Source: Stella humosa
Lineage (GTDB): Bacteria > Pseudomonadota > Alphaproteobacteria > ATCC43930 > Allostellaceae
Length of the DNA: 64,000 nt
Direction: 5' to 3'
NCBI RefSeq assembly: GCF_006738645.1
Contig: NZ_AP019700.1
Coordinates: 1,066,001-1,130,000, forward strand
Notes under the pieces: generated by a model
Database searches by the model: none
What the model was told of the DNA's origin: nothing
The model's input: the letters and a program-made list of their open reading frames with translations, nothing else
Program-made: the position numbers and the translations under genes
In this document: positions 16,104 to 25,067 of the stretch, piece after piece
Layout of the letters: every line of letters starts with the position of its first letter
How positions within the stretch are numbered: the first letter of the stretch is position 1

Positions 16104-17888
16104 ATGCCGACCTATGCCGCCCCCGTCGACGACCTCGCCTATGTCCTGACCCAGGTGTTGGAGGTCCAGCGCCTGGCCAACCTGCCGGCCTATGCCGACC
16201 TGTCGCCGGACTTCATCCAGGATTTCCTGCGCGGTGCTGCCGACATCTGCGAGGGCGTGGCGCAGCCGCTGAACCAGCCCGGCGATTCCGAGGGCTGTCG
16301 CTGGGAGAATGGATCGGTCTTCACGCCCCAGGGCTTCCGGCAGGCCTACAAGGCCTTCGCCGATGGCGGCTGGATCGGGCTCGCCTTCGATCCCGACCAT
16401 GGCGGCAAGGGGCTGCCGGGGGTGCTGGCCGAATCCTTCTACGAGATGCTGGCCGGCGCCAACCTCGCCTTCAGCGGCTATATCGAACTGAGCGAGGCCG
16501 TCTTCACCGCCATTGCCGCCCATGGCACGGACGCGCAGAAGCGGCTCTACCTGCCGAAGCTGGCATCGGGCGAGTGGACCGGCGCCATGCATTTGACCGA
16601 GGCCCATGCCGGCAGCGACCTGGGCCGCGTGCGCACCCGTGCCGAGCCGGCAGGCGACGGCTCCTATCGCCTGCACGGCTCGAAGATCTTCATCACCAAC
16701 GCCGAGCACGACCTGGCGGACAACATCGTCAACTTGGTGCTGGCGCGCCTGCCGGACGGGCCGCCGGGGGCGCGTGGCCTCAGCCTTTTCCTGGTGCCCA
16801 AGCATCTGCCGGACGCGGACGGCAATCCGGGGGCGCGCAACGCCGTCCATTGTGCGTCGCTCGAGCACAAGATGGGCCTGCGCGCGGCGCCCACCGGCGT
16901 CATCGTCTATGAGGGTGCGGTGGGCGAGCTGGTCGGCCAGCCCCATCGCGGGCTGCAGGCGATGTTCACCATGGTCAACGACGCCCGCCTCGGCGTCGCC
17001 CTCCAGGGGCTCGGCATCGCCGAGGTCGCCTGCCAGAACGCCGCCCACTATGCCCGCGAACGCCACCAGGGCCGGGTGCCGGGTGCCGATGCGGGCGGCG
17101 AAGCGCAGCCGATCATCGGCCATCCCGACGTGCGCGCCATGCTGCTGACGCAGCGGTCCTTCATCGACGGCGCGCGGGCGCTGGGCCTGTGGGTCGCCAT
17201 GCAGATCGACCTGTCGCGCCTGCACCCCGACCCGGACGAGCGCCGCCGCGCCGACGAGCGTGCGGCCCTGTTGACGCCGGTCATCAAGGCGCATTTCACC
17301 GACCGCGGCTCCGAGGCGGCCAACCTCGCCCTGCAATGCCATGGCGGGCACGGCTTCATCCGCGAATACGGCATCGAGCAGTTCGTCCGCGATGTCCGCG
17401 TGACCCAGCTCTACGAGGGCACCAACGGCATCCAGGCCCTCGACCTCGTCCGCCGCAAGCTGGCGCTGGACGAGGGCCGGACCTTGGCAGCCCTGCTCGA
17501 CGAGATGGCGGATGCGGCCGTCCGCAGCCGCGCCGTGCCGGCAGCCGCATGCTTCGGCGCGGCGCTGGAATCCGCGCTGGCCGACCTTCGCCGGGCCACC
17601 GACTGGATGAACGGACAGGTCGGCGCCGCGCCGGTCGAGGCAGCCGGGGGGGCGACCGACTATCTGCGCCTGTTCGGGCTGGTGGCGGTGGGCTGGATGT
17701 GGGTGCGCATGGCAACCGTGTCGGCGCGTGCCCTCGACGCGGGCAGCGGCGATCCCGCCTTCCACCGCCGCAAGCTGGCGGTCGGCCGCTTCTACATGGA
17801 CCGCACCCTGCCCGAGACGGCGCTGCTGGCCCGGCGGGTCGCGCGCGGTGCCGAGGGCATCATGGAACTGGACGCCGCGGCCTTCTGA
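16104..17888 (+). CDS. Acyl-CoA dehydrogenase, long DmdC-like type
   Basis: 594 residues, longer than ordinary acyl-CoA dehydrogenases because of an extra C-terminal domain. FAD-site motifs (MHLTEAHAGSDLG near 165-177; KIFITNAEHDL) and the catalytic Glu in QLYEGTNGIQALD (near 437) are visible, with CHGGHGF before it. The closest known architecture is 3-methylmercaptopropionyl-CoA dehydrogenase DmdC and relatives. It introduces a double bond into an acyl-CoA. It follows the M20 gene by 12 bp and overlaps the aldehyde dehydrogenase start. A DMSP link is only suggestive. Confidence 0.85.
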   Translation: MPTYAAPVDDLAYVLTQVLEVQRLANLPAYADLSPDFIQDFLRGAADICEGVAQPLNQPGDSEGCRWENGSVFTPQGFRQAYKAFADGGWIGLAFDPDHGGKGLPGVLAESFYEMLAGANLAFSGYIELSEAVFTAIAAHGTDAQKRLYLPKLASGEWTGAMHLTEAHAGSDLGRVRTRAEPAGDGSYRLHGSKIFITNAEHDLADNIVNLVLARLPDGPPGARGLSLFLVPKHLPDADGNPGARNAVHCASLEHKMGLRAAPTGVIVYEGAVGELVGQPHRGLQAMFTMVNDARLGVALQGLGIAEVACQNAAHYARERHQGRVPGADAGGEAQPIIGHPDVRAMLLTQRSFIDGARALGLWVAMQIDLSRLHPDPDERRRADERAALLTPVIKAHFTDRGSEAANLALQCHGGHGFIREYGIEQFVRDVRVTQLYEGTNGIQALDLVRRKLALDEGRTLAALLDEMADAAVRSRAVPAAACFGAALESALADLRRATDWMNGQVGAAPVEAAGGATDYLRLFGLVAVGWMWVRMATVSARALDAGSGDPAFHRRKLAVGRFYMDRTLPETALLARRVARGAEGIMELDAAAF

Positions 17889-19411
17889 TGCCGCCAGACG
17901 GGGACGCGACGATGAACCAGGACCAGACCATTCCGCGCGGCATGCTGCACTATGGCGGCCAGTGGCAGGCGGCGCACGGGACCGCAGAGATCGCCGTCCA
18001 CAGCCCGGCGACGCGGGTGCTGCTGGGCCATGTGCCGGTGGCCGACGCGAGCGACGTCGCGGCTGCCGTCGATGCGGCCGATCGCGCCTTCGCCGACTGG
18101 CGGCGCACGGACGCGCTCGACCGTGGTCGCCACCTGCGGGCGTTGGCCGATCTCGTGCGGTCGCGCATCGGCGCGCTGGCGGAACTGGAATCCGCCGTGA
18201 CCGGCCGGCCGATCCGTGAGATGCGCGCCCAGATGGGCCGCATCCCGGAATGGCTGGAGTATTTCGGCGGCATCGCGGCTGGCCTGGAGGGCGAATCCAA
18301 CCGCGTGCGCGGCGGCCTGGTGACGCTGACGCAGTACGAGCCGCTTGGCGTCTGCGCCCTGCTGACGCCCTGGAACCACCCGATCCTGATCCTGGTGAAG
18401 AAGCTGGCGGCGGCGCTGGCGGCCGGCAACACCTGCGTCGTGAAGCCTTCCGAACTGGCGCCGGTCTCGGCCCTGCTGTTCGCCGACTGGTGCCGCGAGG
18501 CGGGCCTGCCCGCCGGCACCGTCAACGTGGTGACGGGGGCGGGGGCCACGGGGGCGGCCCTGTGCGCGGCACCGGCCGTGCGCAAGATCGACCTGACCGG
18601 CGGCACCGTCACCGGCCGGCGCGTGGCCGCGGCAGCGGGCGAGCGTCTCGTGCCCTGCACGCTGGAGCTGGGCGGCAAGGCACCAATCATCATCTGCGAC
18701 GACGTGCCGGTGGCCGAGGCGGCGGCCGGGGCCGTGTTCGCGGCCTTCGTCGCTGCCGGCCAGACCTGCGTGTCGGCCACCCGCTTCATCGTCGCCGAGC
18801 CGGTCTGCGAGGCCTTCGTGGCAGCATTGCGCGACCGGGTGGCGGCCTTGCGCATCGGTGCCCCGGACGATCCGGCGACGGACATCGGCCCGGTCATCTC
18901 GGCCGCGTCGCGCGACCGCTGCTTCGACCATATCGCGGCCGCCCGGGCCGCCGGCGCCCGCCTGGTGCAGGGCGGCAATGCGCTTGCCCTGCCGCCGGCC
19001 CTGGCCGACGGCTTCTACGTGCCGCCCACCGTCTTCGCCGACGTGGCGCCCGCCATGCGCCTCTTCCGCGAGGAGGTGTTCGGCCCGGTTGTCGCCGTCA
19101 CCCCCTTCCGCGACGAGGCCGAGGCGCTGGCGCTGGCCAACGACAGCGACTTCGCCCTGGGGGCAGCGATCTGGACGCGCGATGTCGGCCGCGCCCATCG
19201 CCTGGCGGCCGAGGTGCGGGCCGGCGTGGTGTGGATCAACGACCACCACAAGAACGACCCGCGCTCGGTCTGGGGTGGCTTCGGCGAAAGCGGCTACGGC
19301 AAGGAGAACGGCTGGGACGCGCTGCGCAGCTACATGCGCAAGCGCAGCATCGTCGTGCGCACCGCGCCCGCCTTCGACGACTGGTTCGCGGGCGGGCAGC
19401 GCTACGGGTGA
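17888..19411 (+). CDS. Aldehyde dehydrogenase family protein
   Basis: 507 residues if the TGATG-coupled ATG is used; an in-frame ATG at 17912, preceded by GGGGA, would give a more usual 499. Catalytic Cys in GQTCVSATR, general-base Glu in LELGGKAP and the PWNHP motif for cofactor binding are all present. It oxidises an aldehyde to an acid with NAD(P). The C-terminal WGGFGESGYGKENG resembles betaine-aldehyde/aminoaldehyde dehydrogenases, which would suit an amine-derived substrate. Sixth gene of the operon. Confidence 0.9.
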   Translation: MPPDGDATMNQDQTIPRGMLHYGGQWQAAHGTAEIAVHSPATRVLLGHVPVADASDVAAAVDAADRAFADWRRTDALDRGRHLRALADLVRSRIGALAELESAVTGRPIREMRAQMGRIPEWLEYFGGIAAGLEGESNRVRGGLVTLTQYEPLGVCALLTPWNHPILILVKKLAAALAAGNTCVVKPSELAPVSALLFADWCREAGLPAGTVNVVTGAGATGAALCAAPAVRKIDLTGGTVTGRRVAAAAGERLVPCTLELGGKAPIIICDDVPVAEAAAGAVFAAFVAAGQTCVSATRFIVAEPVCEAFVAALRDRVAALRIGAPDDPATDIGPVISAASRDRCFDHIAAARAAGARLVQGGNALALPPALADGFYVPPTVFADVAPAMRLFREEVFGPVVAVTPFRDEAEALALANDSDFALGAAIWTRDVGRAHRLAAEVRAGVVWINDHHKNDPRSVWGGFGESGYGKENGWDALRSYMRKRSIVVRTAPAFDDWFAGGQRYG

Positions 19412-19425
19412 GAGGAGGGCCGGGC

Positions 19426-20412
19426 ATGTCTGAGGGGCAGGGGTTCCCGGTCATCCGTCTCGGCCGGGCGGACGATCGCGCGGCGGTGGCTGACGTGGCC
19501 CGGGTGGCGGACGCCATCCGCCGCGCCTGCGATGCCACCGGCTTCTTCTACATCGCCGACCACGGCGTCCCCGACGCCTGGATCGCCGACGCTTTCGAGG
19601 CCAACCGGCGCTTCCACGCCCGGCCGATGGCCGAGAAGGAGGCGCTGGCGACCAACCACTGGCACCGCGGCTACATGGGCTTTGGCACCGCGAAGTTGAC
19701 GGCATCGGCCCGCTTCGCCCCGGCGCGGCGGCCCAACCAGATGGAATCCTTCTTCGTCCGCCACGAGGTGGCCGAGGACGATCCGGGCCGCCTGGCGGGC
19801 CAGCCGCTGCAAGGCCCGAACCAGTGGCCGGATGACCCGCTGTTCCGCGACCAGGTCCGGCGCTATGACGGCGCGGTGGCCCGCCTGGGGACGAGCCTGC
19901 TGCCGGCCCTGTCACTGGCGGTGGGCGAGGATGCGGGCTTCTTCGGGCAGCGCTTTGCCCCGCCGGCCACGGCGCTCCGCCTCAACCACTACCCGCCGGC
20001 ACCGGCCGACCGGCCCGACGACCTCTATGGCAGCCACCCGCACACCGACTATGGCTTCCTCACCATCCTGGCCCAGGACGATGTCGGCGGGCTGGAGGTG
20101 CAGATCCCGGGCGGCGGCTGGCGGGCGGCCCCCTGCATCCCCGGCACCTTCATCTGCAACATCGGCGATGCCATGGCGCGCTGGACCAACGACGCCTTCA
20201 ACTCCACGCCGCACCGCGTGGTGAACGCCTCGCCCGAGCGTGACCGCTATTCGATCGCCTATTTCTTCGATCCCAACCTGGAAACCGTCATCGACTGCCT
20301 GCCGCGCTTCCGCGCCGACCGGCCGGCGGCGCACCCGCCTGTCCGCTTCGTCGACTATTTCGCCGGCCGGCTCGACGCCAACTATGTCCGCGCCGGCAAG
20401 CCGCCGGCCTGA
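19426..20412 (+). CDS. 2-oxoglutarate/Fe(II)-dependent oxygenase, isopenicillin-N-synthase-like
   Basis: 328 residues with a textbook AGAGGAGG before ATG 19426. The iron-binding triad is visible as His and Asp in SHPHTDYG and His in STPHRVV; the Arg that holds 2-oxoglutarate is in RDRYSIAYF. N-terminal DIOX_N features (GFFYIADHGV) are present. It hydroxylates or oxidatively cleaves a small molecule. Last gene of the rightward catabolic operon, followed by a palindromic repeat that may end transcription. Confidence 0.9.
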   Translation: MSEGQGFPVIRLGRADDRAAVADVARVADAIRRACDATGFFYIADHGVPDAWIADAFEANRRFHARPMAEKEALATNHWHRGYMGFGTAKLTASARFAPARRPNQMESFFVRHEVAEDDPGRLAGQPLQGPNQWPDDPLFRDQVRRYDGAVARLGTSLLPALSLAVGEDAGFFGQRFAPPATALRLNHYPPAPADRPDDLYGSHPHTDYGFLTILAQDDVGGLEVQIPGGGWRAAPCIPGTFICNIGDAMARWTNDAFNSTPHRVVNASPERDRYSIAYFFDPNLETVIDCLPRFRADRPAAHPPVRFVDYFAGRLDANYVRAGKPPA

Positions 20413-20438
20413 CGGCGGCGAGCGCCTGGCCCGGGCAG

Positions 20439-20540
20439 CGTTGCGTCCCTCGACTGCTCGCTGCGCTCCGCGCTCGGGATAAGGATCGGCGGTGCGCTCC
20501 GCTACCAATGCTGCAGGCCGAGCAGTCGAGGGACGCAACG
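20439..20540. repeat. Dispersed palindromic intergenic repeat, full copy
   Basis: Perfect 22-bp inverted arms at 20439-20460 and 20519-20540 (arm CGTTGCGTCCCTCGACTGCTCG) around a 58-bp centre. The same arms are found at 33364-33484 and partly at 9222-9244. It lies between convergent genes and could form a long hairpin acting as a terminator or RNA stabiliser. The rest of 20413-20595 holds no gene. Confidence 0.85.
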
Positions 20541-20595
20541 ACGGCGATGCCATTTGCGCCTCCCAGCCCGGACGCAACCTGCGCGGCTCCGCTAG

Positions 20596-21462
20596 TTACA
20601 CATCGCCATCCCGCTCGAGGAACGCCGCGAACGCCGCCTTGTGATCGGGATGCCAGCGCGACAGGGCCGGGCGGTTGTGGATGATGTCGCCGGCCGCCCA
20701 GGCGATGCGCCGCTCGTCGACCGCGCGCGTCACCTCATTGTCGGGGCAGAGGATGTAGAAATCGCCCGCGGCCATGCCGACCACGAGCATGTCCACCACC
20801 TGGTCCGGGGTCCAGGCGCCGGGCGGCTTCTCGGTCCGCGTGCCGCGCGTCATGCCGGTGAAGGTCGAGCCCGGGATCAACAGGTGGGCGGTGATGCGGC
20901 CGCCCTCTGTCTCGCGCAGGCTGTGGGCCAGCGCCTCGGTCATCACCTTCACGCCGGCCTTGCTGACATTGTAGGCGGTGTCGCCCGGCGGGCAGGTGAT
21001 ACCCTGCTTGGACCCGGTATTGACGATGGCGCCGGCCGTGCCCTGGGCCAGCATGGCGGGCGCGAAGGTCTGCACCCCGTTGATCACGCCCCACAGGTTC
21101 ACCTCCAGCACCCGCCGCCAGCGGTCGATATGCTCCCATGGGCCGCCGCCGGGGGCCGTGCCGGCATTGTTCATCAGGACGGCCACCTCGCCGAAGGCCC
21201 CGAAGGCGGCGTCCTTCAGCGCCTGGACGTCCTCCAGCCGGCTGACGTCGGTCGGCACCGCCAGCACGCCGGCCCGGCCGAGCGGCGCGGCGGCGGCGAC
21301 CTCGGCCGCAGCCGCTTCCAGCGCCGGGCCGGCCAAGTCGGCCAGGCACACCTTCATGCCCAGCGTGGCGAAGCGCCGGGCGGCGGCCAAGCCGATGCCG
21401 CCGGCCGCCCCGGTGACGACGGCGGTGCGCCCGGCTTCCAGGGCGGGATGCATATTCTTCAT
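20596..21462 (-). CDS. Short-chain dehydrogenase/reductase (SDR)
   Basis: 288 residues. TGAAGGIG cofactor motif (about 17-24), Asp after beta-2 (LADLAG, favouring NAD), NNAG, Ser in NTGSKQG and YNVSK are all in place. The C-terminal 60 residues are longer than usual and rich in charged residues (HPDHKAAFAAFLERD). It diverges from an aldehyde dehydrogenase gene across a promoter region with a 24-bp palindrome, so the two likely oxidise an alcohol and then its aldehyde under one regulator. Confidence 0.88.
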   Translation of the reverse strand: MKNMHPALEAGRTAVVTGAAGGIGLAAARRFATLGMKVCLADLAGPALEAAAAEVAAAAPLGRAGVLAVPTDVSRLEDVQALKDAAFGAFGEVAVLMNNAGTAPGGGPWEHIDRWRRVLEVNLWGVINGVQTFAPAMLAQGTAGAIVNTGSKQGITCPPGDTAYNVSKAGVKVMTEALAHSLRETEGGRITAHLLIPGSTFTGMTRGTRTEKPPGAWTPDQVVDMLVVGMAAGDFYILCPDNEVTRAVDERRIAWAAGDIIHNRPALSRWHPDHKAAFAAFLERDGDV

Positions 21463-21492
21463 GGCTGTGTCCTGGGCTGGGTTCTCGTCAAT

Positions 21493-21516
21493 CGCTATAT
21501 CCCGCGGTATATAGCG
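21493..21516. promoter_or_regulatory. 24-bp near-perfect palindrome in a divergent promoter
   Basis: CGCTATAT (21493-21500) and ATATAGCG (21509-21516) flank a centred CCGCGG; 11 of 12 base pairs are symmetric. Position between the SDR and aldehyde dehydrogenase starts suggests a dimeric repressor site (for example TetR or MarR family). The regulator gene is not adjacent. Confidence 0.6.
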
Positions 21517-21564
21517 GCGATTCACGGCCCCCGCGAGGCGGGGGAAGGCGGAAGGGATATCGAG

Positions 21565-22995
21565 ATGCAGCACGAACGCCAGCACTATGTGGACGGGGCC
21601 TGGGTCGATCCGATCGAGCCCAAGCTGGTCACGGTGATCGACCCCTCGACCGAGGAGGCCTGCGCCACCATCGCGGTCGGCGGTGCCAGGGATGTCGACC
21701 GCGCCGTCGCGGCCGCCCGGGCCGCCTTTCCGGCCTTCGCGCGCACCACCAGGAAGGAGCGGATCGACCTGCTCCAGGCGATCCTGGCCGAGTATGACCG
21801 CCGCCGCGAGGACGTGGCCCGCATCATGTCGCAGGAGATGGGGGCCCCCATCAAGCTGGCGCGCGAGCGCCAGGCCGCGACCGGCACGAACCACCTGCGC
21901 CGCATGATCCAGGTGCTGGAGAACTACGAATTCGAGGAATTGCAGGGCACCACGCTGATCGCGCGCGAGCCGATCGGCGTCGTCGGCCTGATCACGCCCT
22001 GGAACTGGCCGATCAACCAGATCGTCTGCAAGGTCGCCCCGGCGCTCGCGGCCGGCTGCACCATGGTGCTGAAGCCGTCCGAGGTGGCGCCGCTCAACGC
22101 CATCCTCTGGTCGGAGGTGATGCACGCGGCCGGCGTGCCCAAGGGCGTCTACAACATGGTCCAGGGCGAGGGCGCCGTGGTCGGCGAAGCCATGTCGTTC
22201 CACCCGGGGATCGACATGATGTCCTTCACCGGCTCGACCCGGGCGGGCGTGCTGGTGGCCCAGGCGGCCGCCGCCACCGTCAAGCGGGTGGCGCAGGAAC
22301 TGGGCGGCAAGTCGCCCAACATCCTGTTGCCGGACGTGGACTTCCGCGACGCCGTCACCCGCGGCGTCCTCCAGATGATGGGCAACAGCGGCCAGTCCTG
22401 CAGCGCCCCCACCCGCATGCTGGTGCCGGCCGACCGCCAGGACGAGGTGAAGGCGTATGCCAAGGCGGCTGCCGACAGCCTGGTCGTGGGCGACGTGGCT
22501 GACGAGCGCACCAACCTCGGCCCGCTGGTCAGCGAGGTGCAGTTCGACAAGGTCCAGCGCCTGATCCAGGCCGGCATCGCCGAGGGTGCCGAGCTGGTGA
22601 CCGGCGGGCCCGGCCGGCCCGAGCACTTGAACCGCGGCTTCTTCGTGCGGCCGACCGTCTTCGCCAACGTCCGCAACGACATGACGATCGCGCGCGAGGA
22701 GATCTTCGGGCCCGTCATCGTCATCCAGCCCTATGCCGACGAGGCCGAGGCGATCGCCATCGCCAACGACACCGACTATGGCCTGGCCGCCTATGTCCAG
22801 GGCACCGACATCGCCCGCGCCCGCAAGGTGGCGGCCCAGCTCCGCGCCGGCAACGTCCACCTGAACTACCCGGCCGGCGACAACGCCGCGCCCTTCGGCG
22901 GCTACAAGCAGTCCGGCAACGGCCGCGAGTATGGCAAGTGGGGGATGGAGGAGTTCCTGGAGGTGAAGGCCGTCATCGGCTACGAAGCGGCATAG
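21565..22995 (+). CDS. Aldehyde dehydrogenase family protein
   Basis: 476 residues. PWNWPIN, Glu in QELGGKSP and Cys in GNSGQSCSAPTR are the expected active-site motifs, and NYPAGDNAAPFGGYKQSG closes the fold. Ribosome site GGAAGGG precedes ATG 21565. It resembles the broad-specificity group that includes 3-succinoylsemialdehyde-pyridine and vanillin-type dehydrogenases. Paired with the divergent SDR. Confidence 0.9.
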   Translation: MQHERQHYVDGAWVDPIEPKLVTVIDPSTEEACATIAVGGARDVDRAVAAARAAFPAFARTTRKERIDLLQAILAEYDRRREDVARIMSQEMGAPIKLARERQAATGTNHLRRMIQVLENYEFEELQGTTLIAREPIGVVGLITPWNWPINQIVCKVAPALAAGCTMVLKPSEVAPLNAILWSEVMHAAGVPKGVYNMVQGEGAVVGEAMSFHPGIDMMSFTGSTRAGVLVAQAAAATVKRVAQELGGKSPNILLPDVDFRDAVTRGVLQMMGNSGQSCSAPTRMLVPADRQDEVKAYAKAAADSLVVGDVADERTNLGPLVSEVQFDKVQRLIQAGIAEGAELVTGGPGRPEHLNRGFFVRPTVFANVRNDMTIAREEIFGPVIVIQPYADEAEAIAIANDTDYGLAAYVQGTDIARARKVAAQLRAGNVHLNYPAGDNAAPFGGYKQSGNGREYGKWGMEEFLEVKAVIGYEAA

Positions 22996-23074
22996 CGGCC
23001 AGCAACCCCCGCCGTCCGCGCCTTGGGCGCTTGGACGGCGGGGCGTCGGCGGCGGTGGCCAGGGAGACACGGGG

Positions 23075-23587
23075 ATGTTCCAGGCGAAGAAGATCGAGGG
23101 CGTCGGCAAGCCGGAATTCTATGCCGACCTGGCCCGCCAACTGGCCGCCCTGCTGGAGGGCGAGTGCGATGCGGTGGCCAACGCCGCCAACTGCTCGGCG
23201 CTGCTGTTCCAGATGATGCCGGACCTGAACTGGGCCGGGTTCTATTTCCTGCGCGCACCCGGCGAGCTGGTGGTCGGGCCGTTCCAGGGCCAGCCCGCCT
23301 GCGTGCGCATTCCCGTCGGGCGCGGCGTCTGCGGTGCTGCGGTGGCCGAGCGGCGGTCGATGCTGGTCGAGGACGTCCATGCCTTCCCGGGCCACATCGC
23401 CTGCGATGCGGCCTCGCGGTCGGAACTGGTGGTGCCGCTGCGGGCGGGCGACCGGATCCTGGGCGTGCTCGACCTCGACAGCCCGCTGCCGGCACGCTTC
23501 GATGCCGACGATCAGGCAGGCGTCGAGGCGCTGGCGGCGATCCTCGTCGCCGCGACCGACTTCGGCCCTCAGTTCGTGCGCGGCTGA
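23075..23587 (+). CDS. msrC: Free methionine-(R)-sulfoxide reductase (GAF domain)
   Basis: 170 residues, one GAF domain. The three redox cysteines of fRMsr are at 76, 86 and 110 (in PACVRI, GVCGAA and IACDAA), with the same spacing as 84/94/118 of the E. coli enzyme. It reduces free methionine-R-sulfoxide in the cytoplasm. Its 3' end overlaps the end of the convergent msrA gene by 19 bp. Confidence 0.92.
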   Translation: MFQAKKIEGVGKPEFYADLARQLAALLEGECDAVANAANCSALLFQMMPDLNWAGFYFLRAPGELVVGPFQGQPACVRIPVGRGVCGAAVAERRSMLVEDVHAFPGHIACDAASRSELVVPLRAGDRILGVLDLDSPLPARFDADDQAGVEALAAILVAATDFGPQFVRG

Positions 23588-24324
23588 CCGGCAACGAGTG
23601 TCGGCTGGTCGCGGTAGAGATCGGGGAACTGCCGCTTCAGCCAGTCGACCTTCGGCAGGTCGTGCTCGACGATGTAGGGGTGCCGCGGGTTCTTCGTCAT
23701 GAAATCCTGATGGTAGTCCTCGGCCGCATAGAACGGCCGGTACTGCTCGATCTTCGTGGCGATCGGCGCCCCGAGGATGCCGGTCGCGTCGAGCTGGGCG
23801 ATGTAGGCCGCGGCGATGCGGGCCTGCTCGGCGCTTTCGGGGAAGATGGCCGAGCGGTATTGCGGCCCCTCGTCCGGCCCCTGGCGGTCGACCTCCGTCG
23901 GGTCGTGGGCGACCGAGAAATAGATCTGCAGCAACCGGCCATAGCTGATCCGGCGCGGGTCGTAGGTGATGCGCACCGCCTCGGCATGGCCGGTGCGGCC
24001 GGTGCCGATCAACTCGTAGCGGGCCGTCTCCCGCGTGCCGCCGGCATAACCGGAGACGGCGTTGCTGACGCCGTCGACATGCTGGAACACCCCCTGCACG
24101 CCCCAGAAGCAGCCGCCGGCCAGGACTGCCACCGCCGAAGTCGCCTCGGCCGAGGCATTCTGGTCAATGGTCGCCTGGTCGATGGCCGGCGGCGGCAGCG
24201 CGCGCGCCGGCTCGGCCGACGCGCCGGCTGCCGCCAGGCCGATGCCGGCGGCAACCATCCATGCCAGGCCGGCCAGCGCCGACAGGCGGCCCCGGGCCTT
24301 CGCCATCACTGTTGCTTCGCTCAT
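23569..24324 (-). CDS. msrA: Peptide methionine (S)-S-oxide reductase, exported
   Basis: 251 residues. The catalytic GCFWG (Cys near 72), GYAGGT, GHAEAV and YHQDF are diagnostic for MsrA. Unlike cytoplasmic MsrA it carries an N-terminal signal (basic ARGR, then a hydrophobic stretch ending GASAEP, cleavage near 37), so it should repair oxidised periplasmic proteins. An internal ATG at 24306 could be the true start and leaves the signal intact. It faces the fRMsr gene tail to tail. Confidence 0.92.
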   Translation of the reverse strand: MSEATVMAKARGRLSALAGLAWMVAAGIGLAAAGASAEPARALPPPAIDQATIDQNASAEATSAVAVLAGGCFWGVQGVFQHVDGVSNAVSGYAGGTRETARYELIGTGRTGHAEAVRITYDPRRISYGRLLQIYFSVAHDPTEVDRQGPDEGPQYRSAIFPESAEQARIAAAYIAQLDATGILGAPIATKIEQYRPFYAAEDYHQDFMTKNPRHPYIVEHDLPKVDWLKRQFPDLYRDQPTLVAGQPRTN

Positions 24325-24555
24325 GCCAGTCCTCCATTCCCGCGCGGCTGCAAGATGGTCCGCGGCCGTCGTCCGTCAAGCAGGTCATGGAGGATCGGAG
24401 ACCCCGGGTGATGGGCCCATGGCCAAGCCCAATCTGCGCGTCGACCTTGATCATGCCGACCGTTCCCGGGACCTGGATAGGAAGGGATCGCGCGCAACGA
24501 GTGGAGACCGCAGCCCAGGCCGGCTATCGTCGAGTCGGCCAGACAGGAGCCCCCC

Positions 24556-25056
24556 ATGCCGTCCGCCTTGACCGTCGACACCGCCGCCGCCATCCGCATC
24601 GCAGCATTGCTCATCGCCCGGCGCCAGACGCTGGGCGTGTCGGAATCCTCGACCGGCGGGCTCGTCTCGGCGGCCCTGCTGTCGGTGCCGGGTGCGTCGG
24701 CCTATTTCCTGGGGGGCGGCGTCATCTATACGGCCGCCGCGCGGGAAGGGCTGCTCGGCATCACCCGGCCGATGATGGCCGGCATCCGCTCGGCGACCGA
24801 GCCGGCGGCCCTGCTGGGCGCGCGCACCATCCGCCAGCGCCTCGGTGCGGACTGGGCACTGGCCGAGACGGGGGCGACCGGGCCGACCGGCAACCGCTAC
24901 GGCGATGCGGCGGGCCATTGCTGCCTGGCCGTCGTGGGGCCGGACGGCGAGGCGAGCCGCACGCTGGAGACCGGCGACAGCGACCGGTCGGCCAACATGG
25001 TGGCCTTCGCGGCCGCGGCCCTGGCGCTGCTCGAAGAAATCCTGTCGGCGCGGTAG
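24556..25056 (+). CDS. pncC: CinA-family nicotinamide-nucleotide amidase PncC
   Basis: 166 residues, the stand-alone C-terminal CinA domain. SESSTGGLVSAAL (about 29-41) holds the catalytic Ser/Thr region and GATGPTGNRYG is the conserved loop. It converts nicotinamide mononucleotide to nicotinate mononucleotide in the pyridine nucleotide cycle. ACAGGAG precedes ATG 24556. Eleven bases separate it from the cupin gene, so they may be co-transcribed. The 231 bp before it (24325-24555) show no gene. Confidence 0.9.
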   Translation: MPSALTVDTAAAIRIAALLIARRQTLGVSESSTGGLVSAALLSVPGASAYFLGGGVIYTAAAREGLLGITRPMMAGIRSATEPAALLGARTIRQRLGADWALAETGATGPTGNRYGDAAGHCCLAVVGPDGEASRTLETGDSDRSANMVAFAAAALALLEEILSAR

Positions 25057-25067
25057 GGGGGCGGGCC

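Noticed and set aside
14628-17765. 1045-codon open frame on the minus strand opposite the M20 and acyl-CoA dehydrogenase genes
   Set aside because: Low-complexity composition and no motifs; the opposite strand encodes two well-recognised enzymes.
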